This document shows, in pieces, positions 34,851 through 43,375 of a stretch of DNA of 64,000 nucleotides; position 1 is the stretch's first letter, and every line of letters starts with the position of its first letter. The notes beneath the pieces are model-generated. The model did no database searches. It was not told the DNA's origin and was given only the letters and a program-made list of their open reading frames with translations. The DNA is from Bimuria novae-zelandiae CBS 107.79 (lineage: Eukaryota; Ascomycota; Dothideomycetes; Pleosporales; Didymosphaeriaceae), in assembly GCA_010015655.1 (NCBI GenBank), contig ML976666.1:636092-700091 (forward strand). The letters run 5' to 3'. The position numbers and the translations under genes are program-made.

Positions 34851-34928
34851 CCCGCTCTTCTCGCTCTTCGCTGCCACCGTATTTCCACAATTCAGCACTC
34901 ACCAGCTATACCGGCTACTGAGTCCACG

Positions 34929-35201
34929 ATGAAGCTCCTTGTACTTTACCTTCTCAGTATCGCGTGGAACCTCGCCATCGCTCTTCACCTCGTCGCCGAT
35001 CCGTTCGTTCTTGGTCTATCAAATGACACCTCTAGAGTTCCGCGCTCTACACTCACGAATGTGGCATTAAGAGGCGCGGAGATCCCTCGGAATCCCCAGA
35101 TCCCACCCTTAAGGACTTCTACAGCAGCTGCTCGACGCCTAGTATATCTGGGGAACAAACCTTCAGGGAGGGGTGAGAGCGAGGCATACAATTCATGGTA
35201 G
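34929..35201 (+). CDS. small secreted protein candidate
   Basis: A 90-residue open frame starting MKLLVLYLLSIAWNLAIA, a good signal peptide (charged n-region, long hydrophobic h-region, small residues before a cleavage point near residue 18). The rest has no cysteines and no known domain. I chose ATG 34929 rather than an upstream in-frame ATG (34767) because the signal peptide and a TATA box at 34843 fit it. It may continue: a second frame at 35195-35443 (rich in Gly, Trp and Asp) follows, and GTGAG at 35173 could be a donor, but I could not find an acceptor that keeps the frame. Confidence 0.4.
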   Translation: MKLLVLYLLSIAWNLAIALHLVADPFVLGLSNDTSRVPRSTLTNVALRGAEIPRNPQIPPLRTSTAAARRLVYLGNKPSGRGESEAYNSW

Positions 35202-35530
35202 GCTCGATCATGGCCACGAGGGCATTGCGAAATTGGAGTTTCAGTGTCGCAACGAGTCCCTGGGATGGCGATCTTCGTCCGGAGCTGTTAACATGGGGTT
35301 GGGCCGAAGGCGAAAGGCCCGCTCGTTGCGACTTTGGGGATCCAGGACCTGGTAGCACGGAGGGACTTGGTCTGCAGAGAGCATTCGGAAAGCTCGTAGA
35401 TGTACGTGGTATCCAAGGATGGATCCCGGACCTGCTGGTATAGGTACTCTGGCGATCGGTCGTGTTCTGATCTAGAAAGATCTGTTGCCACTAGCTTTTA
35501 ACTCGTATGAACCGTTGAGTATTTCCATTG
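35202..35530. other. possible second exon or spacer
   Basis: An 82-codon frame (35195-35443, plus) with segments DLRPELLTWGWAEGERP and GLQRAFGKLVDVRG has coding-like composition. It has no recognised domain. It may belong to the secreted-protein gene. Confidence 0.3.
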
Positions 35531-36468
35531 TCAATGTCCCCAAACAGGAAACATCGCGAATTGTTCTACATTCAATGCCCATACCTCCATAGCCAAGAAA
35601 TTACTATCCATAAGGCATCGGCAACAAGGTCTTGGGGTGTACACTTCGTTCACGCCAAGCACGTATAAAGCCTTGTCGCGGGTGATAGCGATATTGCTTG
35701 GGGTGCTGGTGTGCGTAGCCCTTCCAGGATCCGCCTCCCCGTGAAACAACTTGCGCTCCCGATCTTCATTATACACCATGTTGTGGTAGAGCTCGAAGAA
35801 GGCATGGGCCATCGTAACCATCATGTCGTGGGCCTGCAATTCTCCTTCTCGCTTGGTAATGCCAACCACCCTCATCGTGAAGGGATTTCCAATTTCATAC
35901 ATGTCCTGGCGATGGACGATAATACGCAGAATGAACTGGATGATAGTCTAGCGGGTAGCTGGAGCGAGGTCCGGGAAGAATTCGAGGACCTGCTTTTGTT
36001 TCAGTATCATGACCACACGTCATAGTAAGATCACGTACGCGCTTCTTCACGATGTCGCTCGTGGGCACCGGTCCGAAAAGTACAATCATGCGTACGATTC
36101 TGAAGAACTCTGGACGATCCCACTGAATATCGAAATGAGGCGCGCAGATCAGGATTTCGTCCTTCAAACGCTCGACGAATGGGCCAGCCTGTAGTGCACT
36201 TCTGTTATCATGACAGCACAAGGCGATCGAAAAATTGCTACGCTGCCGTAGCAATGCAAAACAAGTTCCTTACTTCTTGCCGAATTTGACGGCATGTACG
36301 CAAGATACCAACAAGCGCAGTGGCGCTGTAGATGATGACGCTTGGACATGAGGATACCGCGGTCGAGAGATTCTTCGTAGGCCGTCCTTCGGGTTCGATT
36401 ACTTTCGTGGTACGCGTTATGGCGAGCTCTTCATATACTGTGACGTCGAAAGAAGAGTGTTGAGGCAA
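35531..36468 (-). CDS. hypothetical protein, N-terminus replaced by LTR
   Basis: Three exons on the minus strand: 36468-36274, 36188-36039 and 35947-35531. The introns are 85 bp (gtaagg..tacag) and 91 bp (gtacgt..gctag), all phase 0, giving 253 residues. For the second intron an alternative acceptor (ccag, 12 bases on) also keeps frame. The segment LVGILRTCRQIRQE resembles the short helix found near the start of many fungal F-box/2EXR-like hypothetical proteins, but I do not recognise the family. The only ATG available (36468) lies inside the LTR that begins at 36439, so the first ten codons are LTR-derived and the original 5' end is lost. The LTR sense strand is the same as that of the gene, so its promoter could have driven it before the MULE split the LTR. 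Confidence 0.5.
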
Positions 36469-36514
36469 TCGTTGTTTTGATTGAGAAGCTACTCTATAGA
36501 GCTATATACTATGT

Positions 36515-36647
36515 CAGGATACAGGCCAGCCGACTGGTCAAAAAGCCAAGCCGACTGGTGGGGTCCAAGCGCCCTTGTGCCAAGCAGTTGGCTTGGCCCA
36601 GCAACCTAAGCGACAGGTCGGCTGAGCTTAACTAATAAAAATTTTTT
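36515..36647 (+). repeat. MULE left terminal inverted repeat
   Basis: Inverted copy of 42868-42998. It contains a GACTGGTC motif near 36532 and an internal ACAGGTCGGCTGAGC stretch echoing the outer end, so sub-repeats may serve as transposase sites. Confidence 0.85.
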
Positions 36648-36804
36648 ACTTTTTATTACACAACTTACACCTACTTCTCTAAACAAAAAATCTACTACAA
36701 CATCTATTATAGATGAATTTACTCTGCTAGACATTGAAGACGCTTCTTTGCAGCAAGTCAGCCAGGAGATTGAAGAGTTTGATGTAGTTGCATTAGAGGA
36801 AGAG

Positions 36805-36859
36805 GTAAATTAAGATAAATACGTTGCAAACATGTTCTGAATGTGTTCATAATGTACAG
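36805..36859 (+). repeat. MULE intron 1, 11-bp units
   Basis: 55 bp, gtaaat..tacag, phase 0. Units start at 36829, 36840 and 36851 (AACATGTTCTG, then AATGTGTTCAT), exactly 11 bp apart. Confidence 0.8.
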
Positions 36860-37024
36860 GAATCTATTCCGGAGCCAATTCTGCTTACCACTGCGCAATT
36901 TGGATCTTTAATCACTACAGATCTTGAATTTGCACTAGAATTACCTGAATATCCAACTACTCATAAGAATGGATATACATATTGTGTTAATACTACAAAA
37001 GTTACGGATATCAAGCACGCCTTA

Positions 37025-37082
37025 GTAAGTACATGCAATCGTGTTACTAACATGTTCGGAACGTGTTCTGATTGTAGTTTAG
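37025..37082 (+). repeat. MULE intron 2, 11-bp units
   Basis: 58 bp, gtaagt..tttag, phase 0. Units start at 37049, 37060 and 37071 (AACATGTTCGG, then AACGTGTTCTG). A CTAAC lies at the first unit junction. Confidence 0.78.
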
Positions 37083-37328
37083 GTGCAATATAGCTGGAGC
37101 CAAATCCACAGCCCTACAACAGCAACCTCGCCTTTCTTAAATCAAGCTCGAGGAAAGAAATGGAAGATGCGTTGTAGTGGGGTTCTCTGTTGCGAATATC
37201 TTCATAACACATTACGAGCGCTATTACACTTAACTGTAACTGAACAAACATGGGCTTTAATCCAAGACCTCCGTGAGAGTATTGATAGCTCCGACCCAGA
37301 TCCAATCCGACGAGATACAAACGCGTTC

Positions 37329-37375
37329 GTAACGTGTTCAATACATATTACAAAGATACTAACTATTGAATATAG
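37329..37375 (+). other. MULE intron 3
   Basis: 47 bp, gtaacg..tatag, phase 0. It has one clear unit, AACGTGTTCAA, at 37331 and a CTAAC before the acceptor, but the 11-bp register is not convincing here. Confidence 0.65.
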
Positions 37376-37432
37376 CTTATTCCGAAGCCTACAAAGAAGG
37401 TTTCAGCAAGGTATTGCATGTGTATCTCAGCA

Positions 37433-37532
37433 NNNNNNNNNNNNNNNNNNNNNNNNNNNNNNNNNNNNNNNNNNNNNNNNNNNNNNNNNNNNNNNNNNNN
37501 NNNNNNNNNNNNNNNNNNNNNNNNNNNNNNNN
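37433..37532. other. assembly gap (100 N)
   Basis: Exactly 100 undetermined bases inside the MULE transposase gene, probably a placeholder for a gap of unknown size. At least one intron boundary is hidden (a GTATTG donor-like site lies just before it). Confidence 0.95.
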
Positions 37533-37686
37533 CATACGACCCCTCATTTGCTAAAGCCATTATCGGCTATTACAAGATATAACATTTCCTATTTACAGGA
37601 ATTACTGTCTTCTAGCAACAGAACAAACAGCACTAATACTAGTTGCTATATTGTTGAACAGCGAAGCTGTAGGAGGAAGACTTGTG

Positions 37687-37777
37687 GTAGGCTCTTTAAC
37701 GTTTTCCCAACGTTTTCTCAACATCTTCCCAATACATCCTTAATGTATTGTCAATGCGTTTCTAACGTGTTGGGTAG
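37687..37777 (+). repeat. MULE intron 4, seven 11-bp units
   Basis: 91 bp, gtaggc..ggtag, phase 1. Units start at 37698, 37709, 37720, 37731, 37742, 37753 and 37764, without a single indel. The first is AACGTTTTCCC and the last AACGTGTTGGG. The last junction forms TCTAAC, 14 bases before the 3' splice site. Splicing joins KTCG to VDHPQGAGK. Confidence 0.85.
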
Positions 37778-37865
37778 GCGTTGATCATCCACAAGGAGCT
37801 GGAAAACTTATCGTTACACCCTGTAACGTTGTTTTCTATATATTTATTCCAGAGGACCTTATCAC

Positions 37866-40863
37866 CAGAGCTGGCAACAAGCAAGTCAATCAAGTTGAGG
37901 TGAATTGCTTAATTAATTGACCGATATGGTGGCTTTTGCTTAACTTGATTAACTTAATAGCGTAAATCAGGCTTAATTTATTAACTTAATTAACTTAATT
38001 AATAACTTTGCTAAGCTAATTAAGGGTAATTAACCGCCGTAGATCTCGTAGATAGTCTCTAGCTTATTAAGGGTAATAGCGTTGGTACGTTAATTATTTA
38101 CTATTATTATAGGCTTTAAGCTAAGGCGCTTCTAGCTGCGTAGTGATTATAGCGTAAATAGAAGATCCACCTTTATGTATAACCGTCTTGTCTCTAACAA
38201 ATTACCTAACTCTAAGAAGGTCCTCTTATAATTAGTAGCAGCGGCGGGGATACTAAGGATATTAAGAGCAAAGCGCGATAAGATAGGATACTTATTAGTC
38301 TTACTTATTTAATAGAGTAGCGGGTTGCGCGTAAATAGGGAGTTTTCTAGCATAAGTAGTTTAATTATTTACTACTCGAACTTATTATGGCGGAGGACTG
38401 GGCGAGCGTTGTCACCTTGTAGGGTGGCTCTTACAAAGTCTAACTGGCTACTAGATGGCCTAGTACGTGCCTTTTTTGGTAGAGGCTCTGGCGTACTAAT
38501 AGGAGATACGGCATCTTTAAACTCTAACTACAAGCGTTAAAAGCCGACGTGGCAATTATCTAGCCAGCCTTTGTAGGTGTGACACCCCTTATAGAGATCC
38601 TCGTCGTAATTAAGCGGTACAGCCTATATCTTATTTATAAGGCCTTTTGTGTGTGGGTAGAGATAGTAAGCCACGTAATATGCTAGGGCGTCCTTTAGCT
38701 TGCGCAGGTACTTAAGGATCTTCGTGTAAGCTATATTATAGGTGGCTTTTATATAGTCCTCCGGGGCATTAACGTCGTTAAAGTTAACGTTATTATATTA
38801 AACGAGCATCTTATTAAGGGTAGTGGCATGCTATAAGAGCGTAGAAAGGACCTCCTATATCGCACCTAACGTGCCAGCCACGCCCTTGCCCTCTATATAA
38901 ATAGTGGCTTCTTTAAATAGTTATAGGATCCTTTGGTACTTTATAATCGTTGCCTAGTCCTTAGTAGTAAGGCTATATTCTTTAATAAACTAATGTTACT
39001 TAATATTAGGTATATTATTGCGTTATCAGGTGCCGTGGTAATAATACTTAATAAGCTTATAATTAATATAATTATTAAGGGGTGCGCAGAGCTCGAGCGC
39101 GCGCGTAAAATAGTTATAATAAGAGATTTATCTTATCTTTACTAGCTTAATAATCTCTAACGTCTTTAGCTTATTATCACCACCTAATTAGGCGTTGTGG
39201 GTTACCTAATACTATTTAAGAAGCTAGCGAGCTTAAGAAGTGCAGATAGAGGTAATAACGTTAATAAGTACGCTTAATAGGCTAGCCTATTACCACTCCT
39301 TAAAAAACGCTATTTTATTATTAAGATACTTATCTACGTTATTAAAGGCGTCGCGATCTTTGCTAAAGATAATTTATTAGGCTATAAGGTTAATTATATA
39401 GCAGGCGCAACGTAGACGCTAATAATAAGTATTAAAGTTATATTTAATAGCTAGGGCGTCGATCGCAGCGTTATTATTAGTAATATTATTAAGGATAAAG
39501 TAACCTAAGCTATAGGCGGATATCTTAAAGCTTTTAAGCGTGGCGTTAATAATAGTGGCAATATTAGCGCCTGTATATTAGCCTATTAGTGACGATAGAC
39601 CTAATACGTAATCGCGAGGGTTGCTATTACCATTAAGATAGTAAACGCAGATACCCGTTAGCGCCTATTTATTACCTATTAACGTCTAATTATTAAAGGA
39701 GATATAGATGGCCAATCGCGCGTCTTATAGATAATTAATAACGGCGGGTATATAAGACTTGTACTCCGCAATTATATGGGCTTACAAAGTGTTATAAGAT
39801 CTCTACATCTCCGCCTTAGCTAACGGGTTAGCCTGCTATAATATGTGGCAAAAAGCTACGCCCTTAATTACTAAGAGCGCCTAGTTATCTATTACTACCT
39901 AATTAAGCACTAATTATAGGAAACTCGTGCGCAAGAAGCTTAACGCGATAAGGTTAGTAACGCCTTAAGATACTATAAGGCCTTTATAGTAAATATAGGC
40001 AAGTAGGGACGACTAAGAGGACGACGTTATTATTATCGTGTAAGAGGTAGACTTTTAGCTACCCTTATTAACATAGTGCCTGGCTTTACGCTCTGTAAGA
40101 TAGCGCGCGATTAACGTTGTTAATTAATTAGCCTAGTAGAACCTATCTAGTTACTTATAGAGGTAGTAATAATAGTAGAGCTAATATAGGCGGTGTTATT
40201 TATAGTGCTAAAGGTAATACCTATATTACTAAACCTAGCTCTTTTAACTGCGCTTTAGGGCAAGAGACAGCTTATAATAATCTGGCAAGCGTTACTAATT
40301 AATACTATTGTAATTATTATTATTATCTTTAATATTACTATTAGTAGCTAATTTGCGCGTCGCCTATAGAGCTCTTATTAGTATCTAGCTCTAACGGCGC
40401 GTTAGTGGCTATATTGGTGCCGCTATTTTTAGGGAGGGTTTATAACGCCTCGCTTTTAAGCCGCTAGCTAAAAACTTAAAAGAGGTTATAGTTTATGCCC
40501 TCTAAGTAATTAGGCGACGCTATATTAATAGAGGAGGGCGTTAGTAGAGGGTAAGAGGTAGGTTAAGGTAGTAAAGATATTAGATAATTGGCGCTATACT
40601 ATATTAGGCAGCGCTAGGCTCTAACGCTAGTAAGTCTAATATGCTTTAAGTTAAGATTTACCCGCGCAGGATCCCCCTAACGCCTATAACCTATAGTCAC
40701 CCCTATATTATAGCCTATTAAGTCTGCTAATTAAGTTAATTAAACAGGCATAATTTACTTAATTAACTTAATAAATTTTGCCTCCCTAATTAACTTAATT
40801 AACTTACTACAATCAAGTTAATTAAGTCAAGTTATTAAGTCAACTTGCTTATTACCAGCTCTG
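37866..40863 (-). mobile_element. hAT element nested in the MULE
   Basis: 2998 bp, with terminal inverted repeats CAGAGCTGGCAACAAGCAAG (left) and a matching right end, and a perfect 8-bp target repeat cttatcac at 37858-37865 and 40864-40871, as expected for hAT. Subterminal regions on both sides are packed with TTAATTAACTTAATTAA-like repeats (37910-38030 and 40720-40850), probable transposase-binding clusters. Removing it restores the host exon (EDLIT followed by TPYVLL). Confidence 0.93.
38100..40700 (-). pseudogene. hAT transposase, heavily RIPed
   Basis: Near 38130-38340 the minus strand gives the hAT C-terminal dimerisation region: NPLLY, then KYPILSRFALNILSIPAA and LLETRRLYIKVDLL. Upstream parts are too full of TAA/TAG to delimit the BED finger or the catalytic core. 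Extent is therefore approximate. No function is expected. Confidence 0.7.
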
Positions 40864-41005
40864 CTTATCACTACACCATACGTTCTTCTAACTTCATTCG
40901 GAGAGCATTCACATCCACCACCGCCACCAAACAAGCCACCAGAGTCTATTATTTAAGAGATAGTAGAGCTAGTAAATTGCGCAAGAGATCCTGGGCTAAC
41001 AACTG

Positions 41006-41054
41006 GTAAAACTCTTTGTAACAGGTTTAGATTATGTTCCTAACATCATTATAG
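41006..41054 (+). repeat. MULE intron 5, 11-bp units
   Basis: 49 bp, gtaaaa..tatag, phase 1. Units start at 41020, 41031 and 41042. CCTAAC marks the last junction, 13 bases from the acceptor. Confidence 0.8.
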
Positions 41055-41257
41055 GCTCATTCCTTCGCAGTCCTTTACTAGAACAATACTGCCGTCAGAA
41101 CAATGCAAGGACTCTCTCCAACCTTCACATATCCTTTAATAATCTTGATCGAATATCATCCATTATACGTAAGCAACAGATTACGTATTGACCAGAGGGA
41201 AAGGATTTTGCAGGTGTAGTATTTGAGTATGAGCAAAGGCATAAGAACGCGATAGAT

Positions 41258-41310
41258 GTAGACACAACCGCTTTAGAACATGTTATAAACAACTTGCTAA
41301 CCTATTTTAG
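41258..41310 (+). repeat. MULE intron 6, 11-bp units
   Basis: 53 bp, gtagac..tttag. Units start at 41277 (AACATGTTATA), 41288 and 41299. GCTAAC marks the last junction. Removing it joins HKNAID to GYIQGIYNDS. Confidence 0.75.
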
Positions 41311-41491
41311 GGTTACATCCAAGGCATATACAATGACTCCTCAGGAGTTCAAATTATTTGCTTTACGAAAGGACAAGCTAAAATCCTTATACAACAAGAG
41401 ACTTTCGAAGTTGATGTTTCTTTTAAGAGGATTAAGCAACGTAACCTTAACGAGATAATTATTAGAAAGTTTTTAAGGCAACATGGAAAAA

Positions 41492-41550
41492 GTAATTATT
41501 TTATTTTACTTTTCTTAACCTGTTAATAATATATCTCTAACATGTTCTAG
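41492..41550 (+). repeat. MULE intron 7, 11-bp units
   Basis: 59 bp, gtaatt..tctag. Units start at 41517, 41528 and 41539 (last AACATGTTCTAG). TCTAAC marks the last junction. Confidence 0.8.
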
Positions 41551-41736
41551 TTATTACACTTGCTCGAGTGTATCTTGAAAACCAAGATGAGGAAAGCTAC
41601 TTCAAGGCGTTCCAAAGACTTTTTAATCATGTTACGAAAGTCTTAGGCCAAAGGCTATCTTGGTCTCACATTTCTCCTTGTCAGGATCACAGTTTCACGG
41701 CAATTGCCCTTGATATGCATGGCGGTCAATTCCTAG

Positions 41737-41789
41737 GTAAGTATTAGCTCTCAACGTGTTTGTAACGTACCCTGAATGTGTTGTGAAAG
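41737..41789 (+). repeat. MULE intron 8, 11-bp units
   Basis: 53 bp, gtaagt..gaaag. Units start at 41753, 41764 and 41775. It lies right after the second catalytic Asp motif. Confidence 0.8.
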
Positions 41790-41996
41790 GGTTTGGAAAA
41801 TATCTACAATCAATTGACCCACAAGCTCGACCACCTGCATGGCATATACAAAGAACAGTAATATTCTGCCTTATCCACTTCTTTAGAAGTATAAATACGC
41901 TTGCAGCTGGAAATTATGAGCTTCAGATGCGGATGAAGTCATTATTATCCTGCCAAAGTCGAACTGACTATAACCACCTTTGTCAATTATTAATTG

Positions 41997-42047
41997 GTAA
42001 GTAACTAATTCTCAATATGTACAGAACATCTCATTAACGTGTTCCAG
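41997..42047 (+). repeat. MULE intron 9, 11-bp units
   Basis: 51 bp, gtaagt..tccag. Units start at 42014, 42025 and 42036 (last AACGTGTTCCAG). Confidence 0.8.
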
Positions 42048-42246
42048 ACCATGAAGATGGCCCTATTAAAGAGTGGGCGAGACATAAGCGTCACCCACTT
42101 ATTGCTGGAGGGATTAACGAAGCATGTTCGTTTATAAAACCTAAAGTATTTTCAGTTCTACGCCATCATACAAATGCTGTTAAGCAAAGTGCAAATAAGT
42201 CAAATGTTACAGGCAAGAAGCTGAAAATTTTAGCAGCAATCCTAAA

Positions 42247-42294
42247 GTAACATGTCTCTAACTTGTTCTTAACATGTTGCTAACATAATCATAG
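42247..42294 (+). repeat. MULE intron 10, 11-bp units
   Basis: 48 bp, gtaaca..catag. Four units start at 42249, 42260, 42271 and 42282, so nearly the entire intron between GT and AG is repeat. GCTAAC marks the last junction. Confidence 0.82.
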
Positions 42295-42416
42295 TGGAGA
42301 AAAACTCGACCGACGGGATGTTGAGCAGTTTAATGCTCGGCAAGGCTTTAGAATATTTCATATTCAAAGGGACACATCTCTTAAGGCTCGATTTCAGCAG
42401 TCACATGCTCGTGAGA

Positions 42417-42477
42417 GTATGTATTATTCATAGAACACGTTTCAAACACGTGGAGAACAGGTTTAACACAATATTAG
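42417..42477 (+). repeat. MULE intron 11, 11-bp units
   Basis: 61 bp, gtatgt..attag. Units start at 42434 (AACACGTTTCA), 42445 and 42456, with a weaker fourth. Confidence 0.75.
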
Positions 42478-42643
42478 AACGGCGACGCGTCCAAACTCTT
42501 ACAAAACTGCAAGAAGCTATAGCTAGTCCAGATACAGTCTTGCATAGAGCATCTTCAAGCGGTATTGTACGACGTAGGAGCTCACGGCATAGCTCACGAG
42601 CTAGTTCTTCTTCAAGATCGAGTTCACAAAGACCACATATAAG

Positions 42644-42696
42644 GTAAGAACAACACCTTGAGAACACCTCCATAATGAGATACTAACACGTTGTAG
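42644..42696 (+). repeat. MULE intron 12, 11-bp units
   Basis: 53 bp, gtaaga..tgtag. Units start at 42652, 42663, 42674 and 42685 (last AACACGTTGTAG). ACTAAC marks the last junction. The acceptor at 42696 rather than 42701 keeps the C-terminal coiled region in frame. Confidence 0.75.
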
Positions 42697-42867
42697 CACA
42701 GTGAAGCGCATGTCCCAGCAAGAGATGGAGGAGCGAAGGCAGCGAATTAAATTAGAAATGCTTAAAACTTAGCTTAAAGCGCAGCAGCAGGCTATTAAGG
42801 AAAAAGAACTAGATCTACTAAAAAGATAATAGCGGTTACAGCTTAATAACTAATATAGTTAGAACAT

Positions 42868-42998
42868 GTAATTTTTTATTAGTTAAGCTTAGCTAACCTA
42901 TTACTTAGTTGCTAGGCTAAGCTAACTGCTTGGCACAAGGGCGCTTGGACCCCACCAGTCGGCTTGGCTTTTTGACCAGTCGGCCGACCTGTAGGCTC
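42868..42998 (-). repeat. MULE right terminal inverted repeat
   Basis: Inverted copy of 36515-36647. The inner half carries G/A differences relative to the left end, consistent with RIP. Confidence 0.85.
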
Positions 42999-43114
42999 AT
43001 ACTATGTAGATCACGTAAATCACGTGCACGAGCCGCACGTACGCAGGTGGCCTAAGCTTCTATACTAAACTATCACACACATTAACGGAGAATCTATGTA
43101 CACTAGGGAGTTTA

Positions 43115-43341
43115 TGTAACGGCCAGCAAGATATAGCCTTGCGGCTGATAGATTGGCGCTATATACAAAGACTCAAAGCTAAAGAAGAGAAAGGGATCGA
43201 GAGGGCCGTATAGGCGGCATATAGTCTGCCGCTATCTAGTAACTGCCATCTCAATGCTGCGACTGCCTTCTCAGTGTAGCAGCTGCCATCCATCGCCCTT
43301 ATGACGATGCCCAGATCACAGCAAGTCCCACGATCGTCACA
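43115..43341. repeat. solo LTR with target repeat gttta
   Basis: 227 bp, ends TGTAACGG and GATCGTCACA, flanked by gttta at 43110-43114 and 43342-43346. No second copy or internal region occurs in the window. Little RIP. Confidence 0.75.
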
Positions 43342-43375
43342 GTTTAAGCCCCACGTAGGTCCCGTAATACTATAA

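Larger units (their letters stand above)
36661..42829 (+). pseudogene. MULE transposase with at least 12 introns
   Basis: Exons, with the hAT removed: up to 36804, 36860-37024, 37083-37328, 37376-gap, gap-37686, 37778-41005, 41055-41257, 41311-41491, 41551-41736, 41790-41996, 42048-42246, 42295-42416, 42478-42643 and 42697-42829. All junctions keep the frame. A Cys-rich N-terminal module (CSGVLCCEYL) precedes a zinc-finger-like region with C..C..H-x-H (VTPC, then GEHSHPPPPP after the hAT), like the WRKY-GCM1/FLYWCH fingers of Mutator transposases. The first catalytic Asp is in FEVDVSFKRI (codon 41413), and the second is in ALDMHGGQFLG (codon 41712). Then RHHTNAVKQSANKSN and a coiled, Gln/Glu-rich C-terminus follow. 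Only three in-frame stops are seen (40954, 41189, 42770), all explicable by C-to-T or G-to-A. The start codon was not found, and 100 N lie inside. Confidence 0.8.
36515..42998 (+). mobile_element. Mutator-like element (MULE) with nested hAT
   Basis: A 6484-bp DNA transposon (3478 bp once the hAT and one copy of its target repeat are removed; 3486 bp if only the hAT is). The terminal inverted repeats are about 130 bp (36515-36647 and 42868-42998). The outer 75 bp are nearly identical (GGTCAAAAAGCCAAGCCGAC on both ends), and the inner part differs by RIP-type changes. A 9-bp direct repeat atactatgt flanks it at 36506-36514 and 42999-43007, the size expected for MULEs. The encoded transposase, described separately, has a MULE-type DDE core. 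It sits in a Copia LTR. Confidence 0.85.
36439..43077 (-). repeat. Cop5-family LTR split by the MULE
   Basis: The two halves are 36439-36514 and 43008-43077. Together they match the 143-bp Cop5 LTRs (ends TGTGACGTCG and TATCACA, interior GTGCACG..GCACGTACGC). No 5-bp target repeat is seen at the outer edges (tatac versus cacat), so one flank may have been lost by deletion. No polypurine tract or primer site adjoins it. Confidence 0.8.

Noticed and set aside
36439..36514. Considered as the promoter of a native gene
   Set aside because: It matches the Cop5 LTR, so any promoter activity would be of transposon origin.
37698..37774. 11-bp repeats considered as a coding repeat or satellite
   Set aside because: They lie strictly between GT and AG splice signals, and removing them restores a conserved reading frame.
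42428..42673. Minus-strand 81-codon frame, acidic
   Set aside because: It is the complement of the Arg/Ser-rich tail and intron 11 of the MULE transposase.
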